From positions 1 through 37,538 of the IMG/VR virus record IMGVR_UViG_3300010885_002277: DNA of 37,538 bases; one strand, given 5' to 3'. Position numbers and translations under genes: made by a program. Positions 21,051 to 29,595 of this stretch are shown here, one piece after another. The notes beneath the pieces are model-generated. The model saw only the letters and a program-made list of their open reading frames with translations, searched no databases and was not told the DNA's origin. This DNA is from a virus. Numbering within the stretch: the stretch's first letter is position 1; every line of letters begins with the position of its first letter.

Positions 21051-22788
21051 CAAAACTATTGAGATCGTCATCAGCGCCAACACAGACGGAATCAAAAAAG
21101 GTTCTGCTGAGACTGTTACTGCGTTAAAGCAAGTTGAAGCGGCTGCTGATTCAGCAGGCAGAACAACTGCAACGGCGATGGAACAAGCCGGAAAGAATAT
21201 AGAATCCTCAACTGTTCCTGCTGCTGGTCGTCTTGCTGGCGCTTTGATGAATTTGGTAAATCCTGCAAATCTGGCAGCAACTGCTGTTACTTTGCTTGGA
21301 GGTGCTATTGTTACTTATGTAACAAGCGGATTGGACAAAATTGCAACTCTTGACGAAGTCTTAAAGCAGCACGCCGAAGTTATCAAAGCGATTGGGTTGG
21401 CGTATCCAGAAGCCATTAAAGGCTTAGAAGAATTTGAAAAAAAATCAGATGAAGTCTTAAAAGTAAAAAGCCAAGAATCAATCAGAAGTCTGCAAGAAAA
21501 AGTTCAGCAATTATCAGAAGCAATCGTTAATTCTATATCTTCAACGCGACCTGCGTTGGACGAAATCACTATTATGTTTGGCAATGTTGATGCCGCAGGA
21601 ACAACTCTTAAAAAAGGCTTTGAAGCATTTCAGGCTCCTATTCTTGCCTTCAATGATAGCGTTAAGAGAGGCACTCCTGATTTACAAACTTTTGAACGCG
21701 CTGTTGCCGCATTGGCGCTTCAATTTCAAGACGATGCTTCCATTCAGAAATATGCAAACGAACTATTAAAAATTATTTCGTCTGCCGAAGGCGTAGCAGT
21801 TGCACTTAACAAGGCAGGGGCATCAGCCGCAAATCTTGATCTTGAAATTTCTGGTGCTGCTGAATCATTGCGCAAATTTGAAGCAGCAATGAAAACAATT
21901 CAAGGAATATCTCCAACACCAATATCTGACAGAACAAAACTAGAAAATGCTTACGCTGAAGCATTAGCTGCTGGAAATATTGAAGGTGCAGCAAGAATTA
22001 AACTAGAAGCAGAACGAGCAGCCGCTCTTAAAAGAATATCCGACGCCGAAGCGGCAAAAGTAAAACCAGCAGCAGTCGAAGACGACGGCATGACCGCGCA
22101 GATGCAGCGACGGATGCAGTTCATTATCGACAGCACGTTGACCGAAGAACAACTGTTGATTGCTCGCTATGAGCGCAATCGTCTGTTGCTTCAAGAAGCG
22201 TTCGCGATTGAATTGGCTGATACAGCTTTGCATGGTGAAGCAAAGGCTGCTCTAAAAGCTGAACAAGATGCAGTCATCGAAGCACTCGATGCAAAGCATC
22301 AGCAAAATATGCAACGGATGCAAGCCGCAACAGATGCAAGAACGCTTGGAAACATGGCAAGCACGTTTGGCAGCATCGCCAGCATCATCGAAAGCGGTGG
22401 CAAGAAAGGTGCGGCAGCAGCGAAGGCGTTCTATATAGCGCAGGCTCTTATGTCTACGTTCTCGGCTGCAACGCAAGCTATGGCCGATCCTACACTTGTG
22501 ACTCCGTTCCAGAAGTTTGTGGCGTATGCTGCGATTGCGGCAAAGGGTCTTGCTGCGGTTGCATCAATTAAAAGCGTCAATTCATCAGGCGGCGGTGGAG
22601 GTGGCGGAGGCGCTGCGGCTGCTGGCGCTGGAGGTGGAGGCGCTGCTGCTCCATCGCCAACGACCACGTTTCAATTCACAATGGCAAACGATCCAATGGG
22701 CTTTGGAGAAAAGTTTGCGCGGCAGTTCATAGATCAGCTAAACTCCACGCAACGTAATGGCGGGCAGATCAGAGGCGTAATGGCATGA
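21040..22788 (+). CDS. Tail tape measure protein
   Basis: A 582-residue tape measure protein: coiled-coil N-terminal half, hydrophobic segment around residues 75-95 (LVNPANLAATAVTLLGGAIV), a second hydrophobic stretch near 470-500, and a Gly-rich linker (nine Gly) followed by Ala/Pro-rich sequence near the C-terminus. By the usual rule of about 0.15 nm per residue the tail would be near 85-90 nm. GC is 28-37% in sampled lines of the N-terminal two-thirds but 58% right after about 22080, indicating a mosaic gene. It overlaps the chaperone extension and the next gene (ATGA). Confidence 0.9.
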   Translation: MADNKTIEIVISANTDGIKKGSAETVTALKQVEAAADSAGRTTATAMEQAGKNIESSTVPAAGRLAGALMNLVNPANLAATAVTLLGGAIVTYVTSGLDKIATLDEVLKQHAEVIKAIGLAYPEAIKGLEEFEKKSDEVLKVKSQESIRSLQEKVQQLSEAIVNSISSTRPALDEITIMFGNVDAAGTTLKKGFEAFQAPILAFNDSVKRGTPDLQTFERAVAALALQFQDDASIQKYANELLKIISSAEGVAVALNKAGASAANLDLEISGAAESLRKFEAAMKTIQGISPTPISDRTKLENAYAEALAAGNIEGAARIKLEAERAAALKRISDAEAAKVKPAAVEDDGMTAQMQRRMQFIIDSTLTEEQLLIARYERNRLLLQEAFAIELADTALHGEAKAALKAEQDAVIEALDAKHQQNMQRMQAATDARTLGNMASTFGSIASIIESGGKKGAAAAKAFYIAQALMSTFSAATQAMADPTLVTPFQKFVAYAAIAAKGLAAVASIKSVNSSGGGGGGGGAAAAGAGGGGAAAPSPTTTFQFTMANDPMGFGEKFARQFIDQLNSTQRNGGQIRGVMA

Positions 22789-23570
22789 CGATAAACACGG
22801 CAGGCTATACGGTCGGAAGCAATTATCCTTTGACCCATGCGCGGATTCTTTATGCTCCAATAACTGGAACTTTAACGGCTACCGGAACAAATGGAACATA
22901 TGCAACGAACGACTACACAGCGCAGCGTTGGGCTTGTGCGGCTGGCGCAAATACTTGGACGCTATTAACCGCTGCAAGCGTAAACGTGGATTGCGTTTTT
23001 ATTGCTGCGCATAATCTCAGCGGAAGAACAATTACGGTGCAAACAGAAGCGACAACTGGAAGCACATATGTGACTCGCGCAACTGTTACGCCAACTGACA
23101 ATACAGCTATATGCGTATTGTTCAATAATGCAGGAACGCCTTATTCAATCCGTCAACTACGCATCACAGTTGATTCAGGATCAGGAATATATATCGGCAT
23201 CATCCGCGCTGGCGTTGCCTTGCAAATGACGATGCCGATCTATGGTGGACACAAGCCGATCACTCTGAACCGCGTCACCGAAGCGCAGCAACAGTTCAGC
23301 GAGACAGGGCAATGGCTAGGCAGGATCGCCAAGCGCCAAGCGATTACGACTTCATATTCGTGGGATTATCTGGAAGCAGCTTGGTACGATTCAACGTTTG
23401 AGCCGTTTGCTAAAACGCTCCCTCTTTATCCGTTCGGCATTGCTGGCAATCCAGCATCGATCACAACCGACGTTGGCTGGGTATGGACGAGTTCAGACGT
23501 TCAGCCTGCTAACATGGGCGTGAAAGCCTATCGCGCCGTTTCCATTGACGTCACAGGTTATGCCGGATGA
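22785..23570 (+). CDS. Distal tail or tail-tip protein
   Basis: A 261-residue beta-rich protein after the tape measure, in the position of distal tail proteins. Features: LTHARILYAPITG, IRAGVALQMTMPIYGGHKPIT, and an EAAWYDSTFEPFAKTLPLYPFG region; no enzyme motif. It would build the ring at the tail end to which the hub encoded next attaches. The start overlaps the tape measure stop (ATGA) and the end overlaps the next gene by 4 bases. Family membership is by context and general appearance only. Confidence 0.75.
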   Translation: MTINTAGYTVGSNYPLTHARILYAPITGTLTATGTNGTYATNDYTAQRWACAAGANTWTLLTAASVNVDCVFIAAHNLSGRTITVQTEATTGSTYVTRATVTPTDNTAICVLFNNAGTPYSIRQLRITVDSGSGIYIGIIRAGVALQMTMPIYGGHKPITLNRVTEAQQQFSETGQWLGRIAKRQAITTSYSWDYLEAAWYDSTFEPFAKTLPLYPFGIAGNPASITTDVGWVWTSSDVQPANMGVKAYRAVSIDVTGYAG

Positions 23571-25309
23571 CATTCGCCCAAGAACCGTTGGAAATGGTCG
23601 AGATCATCCAGCCGCTTTGCTCGCGGGTGTTTGGAACGTCGCCTTGCTTGGCGACCGGAGATAAATGCTTCAATACAAATACAACATGCAAATATCGATC
23701 TGCTCTTAATCTTGTCAATACTCTATCGCTTCAATTCGTGCGCGATCTAGCGCATGAATGGATCACTACGGCTGGCGCTTATCAACCGGCGCTTGGCATT
23801 CCTGCACTCATGTCTTATCAGACTGCGCCGACGATGCTCAACATTGCATCTGGCAGCAAGAATAAATCTCCGCTTGGCTATCGCGGCGTTTGCCAGATCA
23901 CGATCAAAGATTTTCCTTGGAACGACATTGGCACCGATCCATATCTAAGCAGTCGATCTTATAATCCAGCATTGCAAGGCTCGTTCTGGTCAAAATGGTT
24001 GGCACGCAATCCAAATCATGTTGGATTTATCGTCAGGATTTATGAAGGCTATCGTGGACAAGCATTGTCTGCAATGACAAAGCGCGAATACATAATCGAA
24101 AAGATTGACTTCGGTCGCAACGGCGTCTCGATTACAGCTAAAGATATTCTGCGCAAAGTCACGGATACAAACGTCAACGCGCCAACGCTTTCGCCGGGAG
24201 AACTTGCAACCGCTTTGACGGTTGATGCGACAAGCATCGAAGTTGCTGGTGCAGTTCTGACCGATTACCCATCGAGCGGCTATCTCAGGATCGGAAGCGA
24301 GGTCGTTTCCTATACGTCGCGAGCAATTAACGCTTTTAATAATGTAGTGTTCAGCGGAGTTGTTCGCGCGTTGCTCAATACAGAAGCTGCGACAGCATCT
24401 TAGAACGCAAAAGTTCAGCGCGTCCTTGCTTACGAGAATGTTCGCTTTGATGCGATATTATACGATCTATTGACAACATGGGGAAAGATCGGCTCTAGCT
24501 ATATTGATTATGCAGCATGGCAATCTGAAGCCGACGAATGGCGCCCAGAATTTATCTTCACCGCTTATTTAACTGAAACAAATAAGGTTGAAGAATTGGT
24601 GGCCGAGATTTGTCTTCAGGCTTTGGTGAGCATCTGGTGGGATGAGCGAGTGCAGAAGATAATTCTGCGCTCGCAGCGCCCAGACGCAGCACCGCCTTTG
24701 ATCACCGATGATGCCAACATCATCGCTGGTTCGTTTTCTGTAAAAGAAATCCCAGAAGAACGCGCCTCGCAAATCCATGTCTATTATATCCAGCGCAGCA
24801 TTACTGGATCGGTAACTGACAAGTTTAATTACGAGCGCGCAACTGTCTTCATCAATGTCGATAAGCAAATTGAGTACGGTGGCGAGCCTCAAGTGCGTGA
24901 ATTGTTTTGCCGGTTTATCCAGACAGACGCCATTGCGAATAATCTGGCCGCAACTTATCTTAACCGTTTCCAAGATGTTCGGCGTGAAGTATCGTTCAGC
25001 TTGACGGATGAAACGGCATATTGGACCGGCGATAATCTGACGATCAGTCACTTCATGGACGTTGATTTTACCGGCGCAGCCAAGCAGAATACGTGGGTCA
25101 TCACGTCGGCTGAAGCAAAAATAAACGGCAGCGTTTATGATTTTGTGGCTGAAGACAACGATATGGTTGGAATCCTTTGGGAATGGGTTGACGATACCAT
25201 CCCAGAATGGGCTAGTGCCACGCCAACACAAAAAGCCACAATCGGCTATTGGCTTAAGGATGATGACACAGACTTAGACGGCGTTGAACGCCCATTCAGG
25301 TGGCTATAA
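23567..25309 (+). CDS. Tail-tip/hub protein interrupted by one in-frame TAG codon
   Basis: One continuous reading frame of 581 codons with a single TAG at 24401-24403 (codon 279). Residues 1-60 hold a cysteine pattern CX8CX6CX6C (LCSRVFGTSPC, DKCFNTNTTC), reminiscent of Fe-S-binding tail-tip proteins such as lambda gpL. After the TAG the frame reads NAKVQRVLAYENVRFDAILY and continues as a normal domain to 25309. The second part has no credible start of its own (only a TTG at 24470 without a ribosome-binding site), so it depends on read-through. Elsewhere TAG is an ordinary stop. A sequencing error, a nonsense variant or regulated read-through are all possible. Confidence 0.82.
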
Positions 25310-25735
25310 ATGACAACATGGACAACTATACCAAATACCGCCGTGGCGGCTGGTGGCAGGCCGCGTGGCTCGGTTATCACTGCTCTGCGGGATAACCCTG
25401 TGGCAATATCAGAGGGCGCTGCTGGTGCGCCTCGCGTTTTGTTTGCAGCGGTTAGAGATGGGATTGCTGGTGCAACATATGGAACGCTTGGAACGTATGC
25501 GTTCTTACATTCAGACGATGTTATTACGCCGGGAACAACGGTTGCTGGTTCAACATTAAAATACTCAGGCGCGATTGATTATTTGCTGTTTGATAATTCA
25601 GGCGGATTCACTGCAACAGCTAATGCTCTGACCTCTCCAGCAGGGACATGGCGTTGCATGGGTCGAATCAATCCCGGCAACAGCGGATCGGCCACTGGGC
25701 TTGGCGTTTCGTCACTATTCTTGAGGACTGCATAA
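25310..25735 (+). CDS. Tail-associated structural protein
   Basis: A 141-residue Gly/Ala/Thr-rich protein opening MTTWTTIPNTAVAAGGRPRG followed by SVITALRDNPVAISEGAAGAP. This N-terminal pattern recurs in short phage proteins encoded after the tail-tip genes. The C-terminal part is beta-rich. Probable role: a minor tail or fibre-attachment component; no function can be read from it. It starts immediately after the hub stop codon and is followed one base later by the next gene. Confidence 0.75.
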   Translation: MTTWTTIPNTAVAAGGRPRGSVITALRDNPVAISEGAAGAPRVLFAAVRDGIAGATYGTLGTYAFLHSDDVITPGTTVAGSTLKYSGAIDYLLFDNSGGFTATANALTSPAGTWRCMGRINPGNSGSATGLGVSSLFLRTA

Positions 25736-25736
25736 A

Positions 25737-26078
25737 ATGGACATCCGCAATCCTGTTTTCACCGCCAATGGCGCCATCGACTGCGAAATTCAGCATCCGC
25801 AATATGGCTGGATTCCGTTCACTGCTGATCCAGCCGATGTTGAACCGCATGGCCGTGAGATTTACGCCGAAGCGCTGAAACTCAATCCAGCGTTATATGT
25901 TCCCGTTGTGCCGACGCCTGAGCAGATCATCGCCAATGCAAAGGTTCAGCGCGCAAACGCTTATCGCGTTGAATCCGATCCGCTGTTTTTCAAATGGCAG
26001 GCGGGCGAAACAACAGAAGCAGTATGGACAAGCAAACGCGCTGAAATCCGCGCACGCTTCCCATATCCTGAAGCATGA
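25737..26078 (+). CDS. Small tail protein, possibly tail-fibre assembly chaperone
   Basis: A 113-residue protein starting MDIRNPVFTANGAIDCEIQH, with TPEQIIANAKVQRANAYRVE and a C-terminal helix EAVWTSKRAEIRARFPYPEA. The layout (a beta-rich fibre-like head and a charged helix) is that of small chaperones encoded with fibres. Its family cannot be fixed from sequence alone. It sits between minor tail genes and precedes an 89-base gap. Confidence 0.7.
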   Translation: MDIRNPVFTANGAIDCEIQHPQYGWIPFTADPADVEPHGREIYAEALKLNPALYVPVVPTPEQIIANAKVQRANAYRVESDPLFFKWQAGETTEAVWTSKRAEIRARFPYPEA

Positions 26079-26107
26079 CAATGTATCGTTGAGATATAGC
26101 GGCGATC

Positions 26108-26124
26108 TCAATTTGTGGTATGGT
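26108..26124 (+). promoter_or_regulatory. Weak promoter-like motif before fibre genes
   Basis: TGTGGTATGGT (26115 onward) with a possible -10 TATGGT (26119-26124) lies in the 89-base gap before the gene at 26168. No matching -35 at the right distance was found. It shares TGTGGTA with the motif before the tail-tube genes. Low confidence. Confidence 0.22.
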
Positions 26125-26167
26125 GTGGCAAGTTCAATAAATCGCGCCGATTGAAAAGGAAACGGCT

Positions 26168-26596
26168 ATGTCGAAATCAAATACCTTCGAAAATGATCTG
26201 CTTCTTCTGATCTTCAACGGCACGGCGATTGCCAACCTTGCAGACAATGCCACGTCGTCGCCTTTGACTAATCTTTATGTTTCGCTGCATACCGCTGATC
26301 CGGGAGAAGCTGGAACTCAGACGACTAACGAAACGGCATATACCGGATATACTCGCAAGACAGTTGCTCGTACATCTGGAGGCTGGACTATAACGGCCAA
26401 TAGTGTTTCGCCTGTTGCGGCAATCGACTTTCCAGAATGTACTGCTGGAACTTCAACAATCAGCTATTTTGCAGTTGGAACTGCGGTTAGTGGAACTGGA
26501 AAAATTCTCTACTCTGGCACCGTTACGCCCAACATCAGCGTTGCAGCTAATGTGACGCCTCGTCTCACGACGGCTTCAACGATCACTGAAGATTAG
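26168..26596 (+). CDS. Tail fibre-associated phage protein
   Basis: A 142-residue protein with YVSLHTADPGEAGTQTTNE and AYTGYTRKTVART, a signature shared by many small phage proteins found among tail-fibre genes. The rest is beta-rich and ends with strands VTPNISVAANVTPRLTT. Function unknown; probably part of the tail tip or adhesion apparatus. AAAAGGAAA precedes the ATG. Confidence 0.8.
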   Translation: MSKSNTFENDLLLLIFNGTAIANLADNATSSPLTNLYVSLHTADPGEAGTQTTNETAYTGYTRKTVARTSGGWTITANSVSPVAAIDFPECTAGTSTISYFAVGTAVSGTGKILYSGTVTPNISVAANVTPRLTTASTITED

Positions 26597-26602
26597 TAAA
26601 AC

Positions 26603-26629
26603 TGGCCGCTGGGCATCTTTCAGCGGCCA
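26603..26629 (+). terminator. Hairpin after fibre-associated gene, possible terminator
   Basis: TGGCCGCTG (26603-26611) pairs perfectly with CAGCGGCCA (26621-26629), loop of nine bases, seven bases after the stop codon at 26596. The downstream TTCGTCTTTAT is only moderately U-rich, so partial termination or mRNA end stabilisation is likely. Confidence 0.5.
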
Positions 26630-26655
26630 TTCGTCTTTATGCTTGAGGATTGAAG

Positions 26656-27219
26656 ATGGCTGTTTCATTAAAGCATAAATTCGCAAGTCTAAAGTCAGAT
26701 GACGCAGACACAACTATTGTTCGCCCTTCCAACTGGAATGATGAACACGATCTATTAATGGCGACTGCTAAATTAATGGGTCGAACAACTGCCGCAACTG
26801 GAGTCGCTGAAGAAATAGGCGTATCCGGCGAATTAACACTTGCTAGTTTGACACTTGGTGTTGGGACAACGTTATCATCTAAAAATTTGTCTGCTCCTGT
26901 TATTTTGGATGGATATACGGAAGAAATTCATATTCTTTCTGGAACAACTCCAGCAATAACGCCAACAAATGCTTCAATTCAAACTTGGACTCTTTCTGGC
27001 AATTCAACTCCAACTGCTGGAACATGGGCTGAAGGTCAATCAATTACGTTAATGGTCAATGACAACACAACTCCATTTACAGTGAATTGGACTTCAATGC
27101 CGATTGTATGGGTAGGAGGTTCTGCGCCTGTCCTTACTCCATCTGGCGGCTACACCGTGATTCAGCTTTGGAAGATTAGCACCACAATTTACGGCGCGCT
27201 TGTTGGTCAGGTGACGTAA
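26656..27219 (+). CDS. Tail fibre/adhesin N-terminal-type protein
   Basis: A 187-residue protein whose start KHKFASLKSDDADTTIVRPS and NWNDEH are the familiar N-terminus of phage tail fibres. The rest is Thr/Ser-rich with repeated strands and ends WKISTTIYGALVGQVT. The length is short for a complete fibre; the next gene probably supplies the distal part. GAGGATTGAAG precedes the ATG at 26656, preferred over a TTG six bases upstream. AT-rich compared with the capsid genes. Confidence 0.75.
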   Translation: MAVSLKHKFASLKSDDADTTIVRPSNWNDEHDLLMATAKLMGRTTAATGVAEEIGVSGELTLASLTLGVGTTLSSKNLSAPVILDGYTEEIHILSGTTPAITPTNASIQTWTLSGNSTPTAGTWAEGQSITLMVNDNTTPFTVNWTSMPIVWVGGSAPVLTPSGGYTVIQLWKISTTIYGALVGQVT

Positions 27220-29114
27220 TGCTTGCTGATAAACTCAGAGCAGCCTCTTTTAAGGGTGGAGAGGCTTACGTCGAAGACGTTTTTTCAACGTACCTTTACA
27301 CAGGCAACGGCACAACGCAGCCATTTACGAATGGGATTGACCTATCTACAAAAGGAGGCATGGTTTGGATTAAAAACAGAGGGTTTGCTTCTGGTCATTT
27401 CCTTTTTGACACAACTCGTGGCGTGTTAAACGAAATAAACACTAACACGACAGATATTGAGGCTTCTCTTGCCGCGAGCTTGACGTCGTTTAACACAACT
27501 GGTTTTACACTGGGCGGAGCGGTTGGAATAAATACTAATGGCTCTACATACGCTTCATGGACCTTCCGTAAGCAGGCAAAGTTCTTTGAAATTGTCTCCG
27601 TCGTCCATACGACTGGAACAGCCAGCACTGTTAATTTGTCTTCGCTTGGTACTGTGGGTTTTGTAGCAATTAAAAACACCACAGGTGCAGTTGCAAGCTG
27701 GGTTTGCTGGAACCAAGCATCTCCTACTCGCAATCCGGCGTTCAACTCGACCGCGGCTGGGTCCACAACCTTGACCCTGACTGTTTCAGGCACAACGGCA
27801 ACTCTTGCGTCAACGCTTCCGAGTGCGACCTACATCGTTTACGCATGGGCGCACAACGCTGGTGGCTTTGGCCTTGATGGCACGCAGAGCGTTGTTACAA
27901 CTGGGACGTTTGCCGCAACAACTGGAACGGTTGTAAATCTAGGTTGGGAACCGCAGTTTCTACTTTTGAAGGCATACGCCAACTCTTCGAATTGGTGGAT
28001 GATCGATAATATGCGAGGAATGTATGCCAGCACGGCTAACGCAAATTTAATTGCAAATTCAACTGCTGTTGAAGCAACTGCGGCTCAGGCTTACGTCACG
28101 TCTACGGGTTTTATTAACCAGATAAGCGACGCCGGTATTACCTATACTTATGTCGCCATACGTCGTGGTCCGATGAAAGTTCCAACTGATGCGACGAAGG
28201 TGTTTGGGCTAAATGCCCGCACTGGCACCGGGGCGAACGCCACCGTTACTGGGGGTCAGACCGCAGACGCTGTTATTATTAAAAATCGAGCTTCTGTTGT
28301 TGCGAATCTTATTTCGTCGAGGCTGACCAGTACGGGCTATCTTTCAGGGGTTGGAACAACGGCAGAAACTGCGGCAGGCGTAACGATATTGCAGGCCAAT
28401 CCGTGGGATGTGATGGACGGCGTGAATGTCGGCACAACATCAACGCTTACAAACAACTCCAGCGCCACGTTCATCAACTATCTTTTTCAGCGAGCACCAA
28501 GTTTCTTTGATGTTGTCTGCTGGACAGGAACAGGCGCGGTTCAAACAGTTAGCCACAATTTAGGGGTAGCTCCTGAATTGATAATTGGTATCAATAGAGC
28601 AACCGGGGCAGACAAACCTGTCGGCGGAACTGCAATACCAAATACAAACAATCTTATCTTAAATAAAACTGATGCGAGTTCGTCAACTTCTAACATTTGG
28701 AACAACACCTCTGCTACAACTACAAATTTTACAGTTGGTAACACAGTAAGTTTAATCAATGGGGCTGGTGAAAACAACATCGCTTACCTCTTTGCTACAT
28801 GTCCCGGCGTAAGTAAGGTTGGCTCTTACACCGGTAACGGAACAACGCAAACCATCAACTGCGGGTTTGGTGCCGGTGGCGCGAGGTTTGTGCTTATCAA
28901 ACGCACAAATAGCACAGGGGATTGGTACGTTTATGACACGGCTCGCGGCATGACAACTTTAACAGACCCCTACTTCCTTCTAAACACCACCGCTGCGGAA
29001 GTAGCAACGCTTGGCGCTGTGACCACAGTTTCAACAGGATTTGCGCTTAACTCGGCTATTCTAGCGGCTATCAATGTCAGTGGCGGCGCATACCTTTTCT
29101 TAGCAATAGCGTGA
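27219..29114 (+). CDS. Large tail fibre with repeated DUF7483-like modules
   Basis: A 631-residue fibre protein. Repeated elements such as YTGNGTTQ (near residues 27 and 546) and similar FDVVCWTGTGAVQ with GVAPELIIG show several related beta modules of about 110-160 residues. This matches the DUF7483-type domains of phage fibres. No enzymatic motif is seen. It is probably the main host-recognition protein. The ATG overlaps the preceding stop (TAATG) with AGGTGA upstream. The following gene is a small chaperone. Confidence 0.82.
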   Translation: MLADKLRAASFKGGEAYVEDVFSTYLYTGNGTTQPFTNGIDLSTKGGMVWIKNRGFASGHFLFDTTRGVLNEINTNTTDIEASLAASLTSFNTTGFTLGGAVGINTNGSTYASWTFRKQAKFFEIVSVVHTTGTASTVNLSSLGTVGFVAIKNTTGAVASWVCWNQASPTRNPAFNSTAAGSTTLTLTVSGTTATLASTLPSATYIVYAWAHNAGGFGLDGTQSVVTTGTFAATTGTVVNLGWEPQFLLLKAYANSSNWWMIDNMRGMYASTANANLIANSTAVEATAAQAYVTSTGFINQISDAGITYTYVAIRRGPMKVPTDATKVFGLNARTGTGANATVTGGQTADAVIIKNRASVVANLISSRLTSTGYLSGVGTTAETAAGVTILQANPWDVMDGVNVGTTSTLTNNSSATFINYLFQRAPSFFDVVCWTGTGAVQTVSHNLGVAPELIIGINRATGADKPVGGTAIPNTNNLILNKTDASSSTSNIWNNTSATTTNFTVGNTVSLINGAGENNIAYLFATCPGVSKVGSYTGNGTTQTINCGFGAGGARFVLIKRTNSTGDWYVYDTARGMTTLTDPYFLLNTTAAEVATLGAVTTVSTGFALNSAILAAINVSGGAYLFLAIA

Positions 29115-29124
29115 GGTTGATCGC

Positions 29125-29589
29125 ATGAGCGAATATAGAATCCGCAACACTGGCGAAATTATTACAAATATCCGTTCTGCATTTCCGCAGATTTCGATGC
29201 CGGAAAATCCGTCGCCTGAGATCATAGAGTGGCTAGGTCTTGATCCAGTTTTTGAAGGACCGCAGCCTGCCGATCTGAGCGCATATCAGTACTCGTCTCG
29301 CGATGGAGTTATGCAGGACGTAGATGGTAAATGGTATACAAGATATATTGCGGCACCTGTTTTTGAAAACGCAGAAGATGAAGCCTCCTATAAATCTAGA
29401 AAGGATGCAGAGCAATGGGCGATAGTTCGTAAGCAGCGAAATGATCTCCTTGCTGCTTCTGATTGGACGCAGCTTGCAGATGCTCCGGTTGATCCGTTTG
29501 CTTGGATTACATATCGCGAGGCTTTGCGTGATATAACCATCCAAACTGATCCATTTAATGTGATTTGGCCGGTGGCTCCGCAAGGATAA
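29125..29589 (+). CDS. Tail fibre assembly chaperone (Phage_tail_APC-like)
   Basis: A 154-residue protein. The C-terminal RNDLLAASDWTQLADAPVDP and WITYREALRDIT match the phage tail assembly chaperone signature, in which fibre-end folding is assisted. The N-terminal half is a fibre-like segment (EYRIRNTGEIITNIRSAF). A GAGGTTGATCGC ribosome-binding site is present. It follows the large fibre gene, as is usual for these chaperones. Confidence 0.82.
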   Translation: MSEYRIRNTGEIITNIRSAFPQISMPENPSPEIIEWLGLDPVFEGPQPADLSAYQYSSRDGVMQDVDGKWYTRYIAAPVFENAEDEASYKSRKDAEQWAIVRKQRNDLLAASDWTQLADAPVDPFAWITYREALRDITIQTDPFNVIWPVAPQG

Positions 29590-29595
29590 AAAATC

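Noticed and set aside
24470-25309. Independent tail gene starting with TTG after the amber codon
   Set aside because: No ribosome-binding site precedes the TTG and the same frame is open from 24404, so it is treated as the continuation of the upstream gene.
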